64,000 nucleotides of DNA from contig QZDW01000014.1 in assembly GCA_009917545.1 (NCBI GenBank), positions 62,001-126,000 of the forward strand, read 5' to 3'. Below, piece after piece: positions 10,101 through 18,217 of the stretch. Numbering within the stretch: the first letter of the stretch is position 1; each line of letters begins with the position of its first letter. Source of the DNA: a bacterium 1XD42-76. GTDB lineage: Bacteria; Bacillota; Clostridia; Lachnospirales; Lachnospiraceae. The position numbers were made by a program, and so were the translations under genes. The notes below the pieces were generated by a model. The model ran no database searches. It worked only from the letters and a program-made list of their open reading frames with translations, and had not been told where the DNA came from.

Positions 10101-11542
10101 GGGAAGGAAGTACCGTGAGCTTTACAGCGGCTCCGGAGGATAAGCCTAATTTCAGCAGATGGCAGGCAGACGGAGTGACGCTCGCAGCTCCGGCAGACAG
10201 GACGATAGTCTTTACCATGCCGTCAAACGAGGTTACGCTCGATAGCCTGGAACGCTTTACCGTCACAGCGGAAGCCTTACCGAAGGCGGGTGGGAGCGTC
10301 ACAGGCGGCGGAAGCTATGAGGAGAACGAGACAGCCGTTATGGAGGCGGATGCCGCGGCAGGCTATCGTTTTGTAAAATGGATGGAGGGGGAAAATGAGG
10401 CAGGACGAGAGGCCGTCTTGCATTTCACCGTGAAGGCAGACCGTGCCCTGACCGCTGTATTTGAAGAGACTGAGGACCCGCCCGATCCGGAAAATCCGAC
10501 GGGCCCGACCGACCCGGAGAATCCGACGAATCCGACCGATCCGTCAGACCCGGCGAATCCAACGGATCCGACCGACCCGGAGAATCCAACGAGCCCGGCA
10601 GGTTCGACGGATCCAACAAATCCGACAGAACCGGCAAAGCCTGAGAACCCTGGAAAACCGACAGACCCGGAAAATCCGATTAAGCCGGGAGACCCGGAAA
10701 ATCCGGCTGCAGAATATACGATATATGTAAGCGCCGAACCGGAATCCGGCGGGAGCGTCAATGGGGGAGGAGTTTACCGTAAAAATGAAACAGCTGTTGT
10801 CAGGGCCGCCGCCGCAGATGGATATTGCTTTGTAAGATGGTTGGAAGGGGAAAACGAGGTAAGCCGGGAGACAGCGTATGGTTTTCCGGTGACAGGAGAT
10901 CGTACCCTGACAGCGGTATTCGAGAGGAAAGGCGGGATTTCTGGCAGTGATTCAGAAACAGAAGATGGGGATTCCGCTGATAATTCTGGTAGTACTGGCA
11001 GTCTTGGCAAAGGAGATACCGCTTCCGGCAGATGGGTGGCAGACCAGATCGGACGCCGCTACCGTCTTACGAACGGGAACTATATAGCCGGGCACATGGG
11101 AAAGGACAGTCAGGGAAATGACGTCGAATATGTAGTCTGGGAGAAGATTGAAGGGGCATGGTGGGCCTTTGGTGCAGACGGTTATCGAAAGGCCGGATGG
11201 GTTCTGGATGCCGCGAGCGGACTCTGGTACTATATTGATGAAGAAAAGGGGATGAAAACAGTCTGGCATCTGGATCTTCAGGATGGATGCTGGTATTATC
11301 TTGACACTGTGAGCGGCCAAATGCTGACAGGATGGCAGAGGATCGACGGACACTGGTATTATTTCAGCCCTGCATCTGCCGCACAGACCTGGTTTTACGA
11401 TAGGGGTTCCGGAAAATGGAACTATGATGGCAGCAAGGGCCAGAGACCTCTCGGCGCCATGTATCAAAATGAGAACACACCGGACCGGTATTTCGTGCGG
11501 GAGGATGGGAGCTGGGACGGAAAAACGCCGTCCAGGGAATGA
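7124..11542 (+). CDS. Large secreted adhesin-like protein with WG-repeat wall anchor
   Basis: A 1472-residue protein; ATG 7124 has AAGGAG at 7111-7116. Residues 1-33 form a signal peptide. Residues ~35-970 are low-complexity beta-rich repeats (GNGALTAEG, KGGDLTLKGTG style) resembling carbohydrate-binding or beta-helix adhesin modules. Three Listeria-Bacteroides/InlB-B-like repeats with the pattern GYRFVKWMEGE...LTAVFE lie at ~977-1045, 1045-1116 and 1197-1270. The last two flank a Pro/Asp/Glu/Asn/Thr-rich linker (~1118-1196). Residues ~1301-1472 are choline/glucan-binding-type repeats that would anchor the protein to the wall. It is probably a surface adhesin or glycan-binding protein; ligand unknown. 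It lies divergent to the LytTR regulator. Confidence 0.82.
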   Translation: MSRCRRKTWVRGVAAVLCAILVWEDTGTFEGFADTGRTVAYFDMADVRKPTSSNAGIIAGNGALKNTVFKAAKGDIVWPEEGQMVTIGGVSYQYGGDHTEEILSLGNAPAENQAYQAGGGYVLWRKADREIVLHEASITADYVALELPAGARVILEGENTLRSENSYALYAGNGDISVSGTGALTAEGWPGSTALPWGYAVCADTGSVKVDIDGSLSLLAGGINAQAGSISVKAGSIDIAGLVRAGSAVLAEASGSLSIENPLNMAVMSVNGGDVTLVSTGGDITVKGGNGYNSYGIQGNGGAVILDAAGTVSAEGYNGYAGVNAGSLALSGTIAEGERLHSTCAVTVPAGKTLYNEGTLFINSGGVSVAGTLVSGQQGMISNANGSITPTVTGNGTVTTGPERVSSLDFRFNTPTEEKEYDVISGGTARWEPGGNGQANRLTLTGAVLSGERYVVAVPQNTEIVLEGECSITAAGGNALYAKGGILKVTGTGSLSVCMPDSSDMNAVLYGETGIDIEIGGSVSVTGQSAVTAVRAGGGPLSIKSGGDIAVDGGMFGNNITLEAEGTVSVTNAEGAGIYASESKTVSVKAKGGDLTLKGTGHCAVYAASEPQILLSASGNLFVSDSSELGFSSLYGGDLILAGTIPEGTEIDTFRNVTIPDGETLINNGTLRLFGMNGSVSVWGILENNGAIVNGSGSVTPEIKGNGSIVEECGLDFTAVDTPFEGNGYHWDEAEKTLTLTDFDMDIIPAGSALILPADSKLVVNGVNMLHSGAGTVIRAKGDLEISGSGILNGSTAGSVVLDAHGSVTITDITLTLTTEEEKPDLGTIVILTNGNDLMIDGTADVTLTIANYAATGVGFGICTSTPQSGASSDAGAVKIGSEAVLSVSAPVGLLVKSPAGQQTEVAILGAFEADCGGDGLAANLLGVILNLTGSSIHMSEGAHIWLSEKTHTLTGETEITDFTGGFLAVACGNDTEVDYYKVTADGKNGLYREGSTVSFTAAPEDKPNFSRWQADGVTLAAPADRTIVFTMPSNEVTLDSLERFTVTAEALPKAGGSVTGGGSYEENETAVMEADAAAGYRFVKWMEGENEAGREAVLHFTVKADRALTAVFEETEDPPDPENPTGPTDPENPTNPTDPSDPANPTDPTDPENPTSPAGSTDPTNPTEPAKPENPGKPTDPENPIKPGDPENPAAEYTIYVSAEPESGGSVNGGGVYRKNETAVVRAAAADGYCFVRWLEGENEVSRETAYGFPVTGDRTLTAVFERKGGISGSDSETEDGDSADNSGSTGSLGKGDTASGRWVADQIGRRYRLTNGNYIAGHMGKDSQGNDVEYVVWEKIEGAWWAFGADGYRKAGWVLDAASGLWYYIDEEKGMKTVWHLDLQDGCWYYLDTVSGQMLTGWQRIDGHWYYFSPASAAQTWFYDRGSGKWNYDGSKGQRPLGAMYQNENTPDRYFVREDGSWDGKTPSRE
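10477..10712 (+). repeat. Short tandem repeat encoding a PTDPENP linker
   Basis: Degenerate 9- to 18-bp tandem units (CCGACCGACCCGGAGAAT and variants) encode about 26 Pro-X-X triplets with Pro-Thr-Asp-Pro-Glu-Asn flavour inside the adhesin. Such tracts expand and contract by slippage and act as stalks through the wall. Confidence 0.8.
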
Positions 11543-11592
11543 TAAGCTCCCGGAACACACCGCCGGGATAACCATGTGCTCCCGGGAAAACA

Positions 11593-11645
11593 GAAAGCAC
11601 TGCCTGCTGCGAATCGGTATCCTTCGCGGCAGGAGGTGCTTTTTA
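11593..11645 (+). terminator. Terminator downstream of the adhesin gene
   Basis: An 18-bp, nearly continuous stem (about 11596-11613 with 11623-11640) runs directly into TTTTT. It lies about 55 bp past the stop codon. Confidence 0.7.
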
Positions 11646-11787
11646 CACTGGAAGGAAGCGCATTTATTCTGCAGCAGAATCGTATAGCATGTAAAGTAAC
11701 CTTCCTGTGATTAAGCCTTTGATTTTCCAGGTATTTTCATATATAATGGAATCAGAAGCTGCCGCGTTTTCAGCAGGGAGGGAAGCT

Positions 11788-12705
11788 ATGGAGTTAAGGG
11801 AGTTTTATTATCTGATTGTGCTGGCAGAAGAGCAGAGCATTTCCAGGGCGGCTGAGCGCTTGTCAGTATCACAGTCCAGCCTGAGCCAGTTTTTAAAGCA
11901 GTTTGAGAAAAGAATGGGAGCTCCGGTCTTTATCCGCACGAAAAAAGGTGTACAACCCACTGCTGCCGGACAGATACTCATCAGCCGCATTCAGCAGATT
12001 ATCAGAGCCAGCCAGAGGGCGCAGCAGGAATTCCATGATGGTGAGAGCGCCGGAAAGGGAAGTGTTTTTTTCGGTATCAGCCCCCTGAGGGGGCAGCATA
12101 TTCTGCCGCCGATTCTGAAAAAGTTTTATGAAACGCACTCGGATATACGGGTGAATATACGTGAAGATGGCAACTTTGCATTGCAGCAGAAAATCTGCGA
12201 AGGTACGCTGGATCTCGCTTTATCTGTCTGTCAGGCTGTCAGCATTGAAGGGATCCGTCTGGAATATCTTTATAAAGACGAGGTGGTTCTTGTAACGCCG
12301 CGCAGCCATCCGCTCATGGAGCATATGCATACAGCAGAGGATGGACACATGTGGGTAAGCCTGGAAGAGGTTTCGCAGCATGAGTGTATCATCAGCGACG
12401 AGGACACGACGCTGGGGCATCTGGTACGCAATACAATGGGAGCGCTTGACCTGCCACTATTCTGCCGCCATGATAATATGACGGCTGCATTTGCCGTTTC
12501 TATGGCCTGTCAGGGGCTTGGCCTGGCATTTATGTATCGCTCACTTTGTGAGGAGAGGGAGGATGTGGTATATCTTTCGCTGGGAGAGCAGCGGATCTAT
12601 ATCCGTCTGGCGCTTTTGCTTCCGGAAGCGGAACACCATTCCAGGGCAGTGCTTGCATTTGCACAGATGCTGAGGCAGGAACTGCAGGAGGAAGCGTCGG
12701 ACTGA
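11788..12705 (+). CDS. LysR family transcriptional regulator
   Basis: A 305-residue protein. The N-terminal winged helix (MELREFYYLIVLAEE...SISRAAERLSVSQSSLSQ) and the periplasmic-binding-like effector domain (about 90-300) are typical LysR. The ATG at 11788 has AGGGAGG six bases upstream; an in-frame ATG at 11707 would add 27 unrelated residues. It ends 22 bp before the large membrane protein gene on the same strand. LysR proteins usually regulate a divergent gene, but none is present here, so the target and co-inducer are unknown. Confidence 0.9.
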   Translation: MELREFYYLIVLAEEQSISRAAERLSVSQSSLSQFLKQFEKRMGAPVFIRTKKGVQPTAAGQILISRIQQIIRASQRAQQEFHDGESAGKGSVFFGISPLRGQHILPPILKKFYETHSDIRVNIREDGNFALQQKICEGTLDLALSVCQAVSIEGIRLEYLYKDEVVLVTPRSHPLMEHMHTAEDGHMWVSLEEVSQHECIISDEDTTLGHLVRNTMGALDLPLFCRHDNMTAAFAVSMACQGLGLAFMYRSLCEEREDVVYLSLGEQRIYIRLALLLPEAEHHSRAVLAFAQMLRQELQEEASD

Positions 12706-12727
12706 CCGCGATAAGGAGGGGAATCGT

Positions 12728-15700
12728 ATGCTGTTATTTTTTCTGGTGTGGCTGGTCGCGCCCCTTGCAGAGTTGGGGATTATTATCATACTCTGCGTAA
12801 AAAACGACGGTTACAGGCAAAAAATCAAAGATATGGAGAAAATGCACCGCGGTGGTGCGCAGGTCATGGAGGAGCCGCGTACACGGACGATACCTCCCGG
12901 AGAGCCCTTGAGACAGAACTGGCAGCCTGTGCCGGATGTGCCTGCGCCGGAGAGGGCGTCGTCTGAGATGCCGGGACGCGGGCTGTCCGGAACACCATCT
13001 GGTATGCCCGTGTCCAGTGAGGGCGCCATATCGGCTGTATCAGGGCCGGGGGTGGGGTATCGTGCGCCGCAGGCATCCGGGACAGAAATGCAGCCATCAT
13101 TTTCACCAAAGCCGGCAGAGGGAACAGGCCCTGTACATGCAGAGCCCGGCCCCAAAACACCAGTACGTTCCAGCGGGAATGCCATAGGCCTGGCGGCGCT
13201 TATGATCGGCATCGTATTTGTCGTGCTTTCCGGCCTGATTTTTGCAACGACCACCTGGAACATTCTGCCGTCATTCGTGAAAGTCATGAGCATACTGCTG
13301 TTTTCAGCCTGCTTTTTTATCATCAGCAGTGTGGCAGAGCATCGGCTGCATATTCACAAAACAGGCAATGCCTTTTACCTTCTGGGGAGTATTTTCCTGT
13401 TCCTTTCTGTGCTGGCAGCCGGATATTTTGGGATGTTCGGCCCTGAATTTATTCTGGATGGCAGGAACCGCTTCCGCGTTCTCTGGGTGGGGAGTCTTGT
13501 GACAGAGGCGGTTCTTCTGGCAGGGATCAAACGGTTTTGCGACCGGGCCTATACACAGGTTTGCTTTTGGGGACTGAGTGTAAGCATGGCTTTTCTGGCT
13601 GCATCGTTTCCCATGAGCCGCCAGAGCTTTACCGCCATTATGACGGCATATGCGTCCGCGCTCGTGATAGTATCGGCGATTCTGGAAAAATCAGGCATGG
13701 TTCCGAAGCTTTTGGCAGCGGGACGAAGCTTTGTATCGGTTCATTTTTACCTTTTTGGCCTGCTTACGGCTCTGAATGGCTGGAGCGAAATATGGGAGCG
13801 GCTTCTTGTACTTCCATTTCCCATGTATCCGTGGACTGCGCTGGGGCTTTTTTCCCTGACGGCCGGAATGGCTGTGATGGCCTGGAGGGACGGAAAACGG
13901 CATGAAAAGATAATATTTGCGCTGGCACTTATGGAATTTCTGCATTATATGGCAGTGTGGTGTACAGCCGGTGAAGGACGCGGGCTCAGTCTGGCTGTCT
14001 TTGGCGCGGCACTCTGCTTTTTTGCAGGCCGGAGATGGAAAACGCTGCTTCACAGCCAGGCAGGGGATATGATTGTTACAGGCTGTATGACGTTTGACAC
14101 TGCCATTTTATTTTCTGTAGGGTTATACGGGAAGTCTGTCTGGGATCCGGCTGCGGCTTGTCTGGCTGCTCTTTTGCTGGCGGCAGTATGCAGCCGGTGG
14201 GGAAAGCAGTATGCTGTCTTGAGGCAGGCGGTACTGCTCCTTTTGCTGGGAGCAGTAAGTTTCCTGTACCAGATTGCATGCAGGCTTTTTGGGCATGCAT
14301 TGGGATACGAATGGGTGCTGTGGGGATTCCTGTGTGCGGCTGCATCATGGGATATCATAAAAAGAGATACCTTCAGTATTACGATCTTTTTGGCAGGGAC
14401 GGCAGCGCAGCTTGAATATTGTTATCTGCGGAACGATACGACGGTTCCGTTCTTTTTGCTCCTGTCAGTGTATGCCCTGATAAAGGAGCTGCGCATACGG
14501 CCGGCCAGGACAGATACCAGTAAAGTGCAGGAACCGGGGTGGGATGGCACATGTCCGGATAAAGAGCAGAATGGTGCGGGCTCCCGCAGACTGGTTTATG
14601 CGGCTGGCATCTATTTGCTGGCTGGGGCCTATCTTGACTTGCATCCGGTGTTAAACGGTTCTTTTTACCGGATATTGGCTGCGGATGTCCTGTTCCTTCT
14701 TCAGGCGGGGGCAGCTGCATGGTATCGTAAAAGGTCAGAAAAGGAGGGGAAGAATGGGAATCGGTATGCCGCGGGACGTCTGCTTTACTGGGATTTGTGC
14801 GGCAGCATACTGACAGCGGCCACACTGGCCGGATTCTATCTGGACAACCGTTGCGGAAAATGGGAATCCATATGCGCGTTTGGCGTTTACACCCTGTTCT
14901 ATATCGGACTTTACCGCGGGAAGCGTTTTTGGCCTCACCTGCTGGCCGCTGCTGCCATGCTGCCTTTTGCGGTGACAGCGTCTGTCCGGTGGGAACTTTC
15001 CCTGGATGCCTTCTATGGGGGAGTGGCCGTGTATTATCTGCTTACCGGAGCTGCGGCAAAGCGCCTTTTCCCTGTACTCCAAAGAGATGTACAGGCACAG
15101 GGCGGCTGGCTTTTTGACTGGCATCACATCCTGTCTGTGTTGGTTCTGCTGCCAATGGCCGGATATGCGGATGCTACATGGCGGCCGGTATATCTGTTTC
15201 TTTTGGGGATGTACTTTATCCAGTTTGCAGTAGTGGGGCGGCTCCGGCTGGCTGCCTGCCTGGGAGCCGCCGTCTGTCTGGCGACCGCCGTATGGGTCAG
15301 AAGCGATGATCTGTGGTCTTTGACGGCAGCATTTGCGGCCGTGCTCCTTTTGACTGCAATGTGCAGCGTGTGGAGCAGAAAATACCGGCATCTGCGGCTT
15401 CTCATACCATTCTTTCTGCTCGAGGCAGTCCGCATTTTATACACGGCTGGAAGTTTAAATCAGATACCGGGAAGCGGCCTGGAATTCAAATGGGCAGTTC
15501 TTCTGTATCTTGCCGCCCTGGCAGTCTGGGATGTGAAACGGCGGGACAAATTTCTGATTCCCGTTCTTATGATCGGAGCGGCAGCGCATATGGAGTATAA
15601 CATTTGGGAAAATGTAGGGCTTACCGTTCCGTTTCTGCTTGTCCTGTCTGCATATGCGTTTGCGTGGGGGCGAAAAGGGAAGCGTGCCGGATATCCGCTG

Positions 15701-16783
15701 GCGGGAATTCTTTTATTAGCCGGAATGTTTGCGCAGTTGCGGTCATTATCCGATAATGGCGTGATACGGGCTGCAGTGCTGAACCTCATTCTCTGGATGC
15801 AGATGGCCGCAGTGAAGGCTGTCCAAAAGAAGGAAGAAGATACGAAAGCGTACAGTGGCCGGCTCCTCTATTGGGATGCCTGTGAGTGCGCACTGGTTCT
15901 TTTGATGATGGGAGCGTTCTACTGGGATACACAGCTTGCACTGTGGAACGTTTTTGTGATGCTTGCCGTATTTAGCGTTTCCTATGTATGGCTTTATATG
16001 GGAAAACGTGCCTGGCCGCATCTTTTGACCACGCTTTCTGTGCTGCCGCTGCCGCTTGCGCTGGCAGTCCGCTATGCACTGCCGGAGACAGCATTTTATG
16101 GAGGCGCGGCTGTATTCCTGGGAGCTGCCTTCTGTCTGCGGTTCTGGTTTCCTGTACTCAGGCGGGATGAGAGCGCACAGGGCGGCTGGATGGCAGACTG
16201 GTATCATATCCTGTCCCTTTTCGTGTTGGCGCAGCTGGCATTTGGGGCGGGAAGAACCTGGCAGAGCGTATATCTTCTGCTTCTGGGAGCCTATTTCTGG
16301 CAGTTTTCGAAGCTTCCGGGAGTGGGGCGGGCGGCGCTTTCTGTGAGTGGAATCTTTTTGGCAGCCGCAGTCTGGAAACAGCCATTTTATGTCTGGCCCT
16401 GGATCATCAGGACAGAGATCCGCATGCTTTTGGTGTCGTTTCTTATCTTCTGGTTTGGCCACTGTTTTGGAAGGACACACGTTGTGTCCCGACTTCAGAC
16501 GGTGGGATATACAGGATGCCTGGCAGTGCTTTGTATAGATGCCTGCCGCACAGGGCGGGTGGAAGATGCGCTCATACTGGAAGGAATGTGTCTGGGTGTG
16601 TTTGTGCTGGCGCAGGTGAAACGGTGGAATGTGTGGGTACGGATTTCCGGATTTTTTGTCATCGCAGTTGCACTTTATATGACGAAAGGCTTCTGGCTGA
16701 GCATCGCCTGGTGGGTATACCTTCTGATGGCGGGGCTGGGACTGATTTTGTTTGCTGCGGTAAGTGAGAAGAGGAAGAGGTAA
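12728..16783 (+). CDS. Giant polytopic membrane protein with internal duplication, unknown function
   Basis: A 1351-residue protein; ATG 12728 follows AAGGAGGGG. One N-terminal membrane segment (about 3-23) is followed by a basic stretch, a Pro/Gly-rich linker (about 45-145), and then what look by eye to be thirty or more hydrophobic helices up to the end. A ~360-390-residue unit is present twice (about 472-861 and 862-1220). It is recognisable from GRLLYWD, FWPHLL/AWPHLL, AFYGG, FPVLxRD and AQGGW at matching places in both copies. I know similar uncharacterised Lachnospiraceae proteins with a DUF2157-like first unit, but no biochemical role. It could be a transporter scaffold or envelope-assembly factor; this is a guess. 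Confidence 0.75.
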   Translation: MLLFFLVWLVAPLAELGIIIILCVKNDGYRQKIKDMEKMHRGGAQVMEEPRTRTIPPGEPLRQNWQPVPDVPAPERASSEMPGRGLSGTPSGMPVSSEGAISAVSGPGVGYRAPQASGTEMQPSFSPKPAEGTGPVHAEPGPKTPVRSSGNAIGLAALMIGIVFVVLSGLIFATTTWNILPSFVKVMSILLFSACFFIISSVAEHRLHIHKTGNAFYLLGSIFLFLSVLAAGYFGMFGPEFILDGRNRFRVLWVGSLVTEAVLLAGIKRFCDRAYTQVCFWGLSVSMAFLAASFPMSRQSFTAIMTAYASALVIVSAILEKSGMVPKLLAAGRSFVSVHFYLFGLLTALNGWSEIWERLLVLPFPMYPWTALGLFSLTAGMAVMAWRDGKRHEKIIFALALMEFLHYMAVWCTAGEGRGLSLAVFGAALCFFAGRRWKTLLHSQAGDMIVTGCMTFDTAILFSVGLYGKSVWDPAAACLAALLLAAVCSRWGKQYAVLRQAVLLLLLGAVSFLYQIACRLFGHALGYEWVLWGFLCAAASWDIIKRDTFSITIFLAGTAAQLEYCYLRNDTTVPFFLLLSVYALIKELRIRPARTDTSKVQEPGWDGTCPDKEQNGAGSRRLVYAAGIYLLAGAYLDLHPVLNGSFYRILAADVLFLLQAGAAAWYRKRSEKEGKNGNRYAAGRLLYWDLCGSILTAATLAGFYLDNRCGKWESICAFGVYTLFYIGLYRGKRFWPHLLAAAAMLPFAVTASVRWELSLDAFYGGVAVYYLLTGAAAKRLFPVLQRDVQAQGGWLFDWHHILSVLVLLPMAGYADATWRPVYLFLLGMYFIQFAVVGRLRLAACLGAAVCLATAVWVRSDDLWSLTAAFAAVLLLTAMCSVWSRKYRHLRLLIPFFLLEAVRILYTAGSLNQIPGSGLEFKWAVLLYLAALAVWDVKRRDKFLIPVLMIGAAAHMEYNIWENVGLTVPFLLVLSAYAFAWGRKGKRAGYPLAGILLLAGMFAQLRSLSDNGVIRAAVLNLILWMQMAAVKAVQKKEEDTKAYSGRLLYWDACECALVLLMMGAFYWDTQLALWNVFVMLAVFSVSYVWLYMGKRAWPHLLTTLSVLPLPLALAVRYALPETAFYGGAAVFLGAAFCLRFWFPVLRRDESAQGGWMADWYHILSLFVLAQLAFGAGRTWQSVYLLLLGAYFWQFSKLPGVGRAALSVSGIFLAAAVWKQPFYVWPWIIRTEIRMLLVSFLIFWFGHCFGRTHVVSRLQTVGYTGCLAVLCIDACRTGRVEDALILEGMCLGVFVLAQVKRWNVWVRISGFFVIAVALYMTKGFWLSIAWWVYLLMAGLGLILFAAVSEKRKR

Positions 16784-16820
16784 GGTGTGTTTGAAAGACA
16801 CACGTTGGTATGGAATCAGG

Positions 16821-16996
16821 AAGGGCTGTCACAGGACGGCAGTTTCCAGCAGTATTTCGGGGCTGCTGCAGAATGGTTGCTTGATACAATATATAGTGTT
16901 TGAAGTTAGTAGAAACCAGTCATATATTGTATAAAAGCAGCATTTTGCAGCAGCCCCATTAGATTGCGGGACTGCCGGCTCATGTGACAGTCCTTT
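16821..16996. repeat. Large imperfect palindrome (MITE-like or long hairpin)
   Basis: The inner arms 16859-16894 and 16922-16957 match at about 30 of 36 positions, starting GGGGCTGCTGCA and ending ATACAATATAT, around a 27-base loop. Pairing continues outward to AAGGGCTGTCAC (16821-16832) opposite 16984-16995, giving arms of roughly 74 bases. It lies just after the giant membrane protein and could serve as a bidirectional terminator, since T-runs follow, or be a non-autonomous repeat element. Confidence 0.75.
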
Positions 16997-17101
16997 TTTA
17001 TATGTTTTGTGATATGCCGGACCGTGGGATTTGAGAGATTTTATAGGTGTGACTACATAAAAAATATAATAATTAAGGTTATTTATGGAAAGGTGCAAAA
17101 A

Positions 17102-17263
17102 TACAGAAATGTATACATATTTACAGCCGCTTTTTGAAACCGTAAAAATTCATTGCAGCATTCAAATATCATGGAAAGGTCTTGAAAATAACCGGTCCTT
17201 ATGGTAACATACTTTAAAAGGCATGACGAAAAACCTCTTTACAAATATGTATACTTTTCTGTA
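17102..17263. repeat. Inverted repeats flanking a promoter: candidate invertible switch
   Basis: The left arm 17102-17122 and the reverse complement of the right arm 17243-17263 match at 20 of 21 bases (TACAGAAAwGTATACATATTT pattern). Each arm has a GTATAC core, and the left arm contains the palindrome ATGTATACAT. They bracket 120 bp that include a forward-facing promoter, and a tyrosine-recombinase-like gene follows 52 bp downstream. This arrangement matches known invertible promoters of surface polysaccharide loci. Inversion itself is inferred. Confidence 0.55.
17182..17210 (+). promoter_or_regulatory. Promoter inside the candidate invertible segment
   Basis: TTGAAA at 17182-17187, a 17-bp spacer and TAACAT at 17205-17210. 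As the sequence stands it fires toward the recombinase-like gene and the EPS genes. If the segment were inverted it would point away from them. Confidence 0.45.
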
Positions 17264-17315
17264 ACGATTCTGACTTTTCGCCGGCAGAGAAAATTTGGGC
17301 AATGGGGGTGGGACT

Positions 17316-18131
17316 GTGGCGGTAACGACAGATGGGGGAATACTTAGCAGAGAGGCGATTGAAGAGTTTTGTGCAGAGCAGCGAAAAAAGGGCCGATCTC
17401 CTGCAGGAGTTGAAGCATACAGAAGAAACCTGTTCAGACTCTATGACGAGCTGCCTGAAGAGAAACGGATTACCGCGAATACGGCAGCAGAATGGCGTTC
17501 CCGGATGGTAGCGGATGGTGTTACTCCCAGGAGCATCAATACCCGGATGTCAGCCTTAAACAGTTTTTGTGATTATCTGGGACACAGAGAACTGCAAAAC
17601 CACGATTTTGTCGATGAGCCGGAGGTCGCTTTGCCGGAGCTTACGCGGAGCGAATACCTTCGACTTTTGAGTGCCGCAAAACATTTGGAAAAGGAACGGA
17701 TCTATTTTATCATTAAGACGCTGGGCGGGGTGGGGCTTCGGATCCAGGAGCTGCCGCAGATGACAGTGGAGGCTGTCCGGGCAGGAAGCGTAGAATTCCA
17801 TTATCATAATAACCGCTGCCAGCGGACCGTCCGCATTCCTGAAATGTTGCGGATGGAACTTCTGGATTACGCCGGGCGGGAGGGGATTAAAACCGGCCCG
17901 GTGTTCTGCACAGCGCGGGGGAAGCCGGTTGCCCGGACACATATCTGTAAGATGCTCCAGCAGATCAGCCAAACGGCCCGGGTGGATGAGGAAAAGGCAA
18001 CGCCCCGATGCCTGTGGAATATGTACCAGAACACACGGGAGGATATTTTAAACAGTATTTTTGCATTGGCAGATCAGGCATACGACTGTATGCTGATAAA
18101 GGAAGAGGGAGTCGTGGGATGGGGCGCCTGA
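17316..18131 (+). CDS. Tyrosine recombinase/integrase-like protein, degenerate active site
   Basis: A 271-residue protein (GTG 17316 chosen; TTG 17295 is an alternative with no better ribosome binding site). Residues ~10-90 form a SAM-like core-binding domain. The C-terminal domain has the box-I Arg in GLRIQEL, but the region that should hold HxLRH reads TPRCLWNMY, so the second catalytic Arg is Trp. A Tyr occurs near the C-terminus (DQAYDCML). The C-terminal ~45 residues differ from standard integrases and resemble a Lachnospiraceae subfamily found beside polysaccharide loci. It may be an impaired recombinase or a regulator that binds the inverted repeats upstream. It is probably the first gene of the EPS transcript. 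Confidence 0.7.
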   Translation: MAVTTDGGILSREAIEEFCAEQRKKGRSPAGVEAYRRNLFRLYDELPEEKRITANTAAEWRSRMVADGVTPRSINTRMSALNSFCDYLGHRELQNHDFVDEPEVALPELTRSEYLRLLSAAKHLEKERIYFIIKTLGGVGLRIQELPQMTVEAVRAGSVEFHYHNNRCQRTVRIPEMLRMELLDYAGREGIKTGPVFCTARGKPVARTHICKMLQQISQTARVDEEKATPRCLWNMYQNTREDILNSIFALADQAYDCMLIKEEGVVGWGA

Positions 18132-18217
18132 TATTCAGAACGAATTTGATAGGATGGAAGAAAGAGCCGGCAGAATAAGCATGGCTTTTATCATGTTGCA
18201 CGAGGAGAATGATACCT

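Larger units (their letters stand above)
16997..17315. other. Regulatory region upstream of the EPS locus
   Basis: About 320 bases without a gene. It holds the inverted-repeat pair 17102-17122 / 17243-17263, the promoter at 17182-17210, and a ~50-base leader to the recombinase-like gene. The rest is AT-rich with no feature I can support. Confidence 0.6.

Noticed and set aside
10363-10761. Minus-strand frame rich in GSVGFVGS repeats
   Set aside because: It is the antisense of the tandem repeat encoding the PTDPENP stalk.
15746-16801. Minus-strand open frame of 351 codons
   Set aside because: It lies wholly opposite the giant membrane protein and is rich in His/Pro/Gln, as expected for the antisense of a hydrophobic gene.
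16859-16957. Inner arms of the large palindrome as the recombination sites of an invertible promoter
   Set aside because: Only 27 bases lie between them and no promoter is enclosed, so inversion would have no evident effect; the pair at 17102/17263 fits better.
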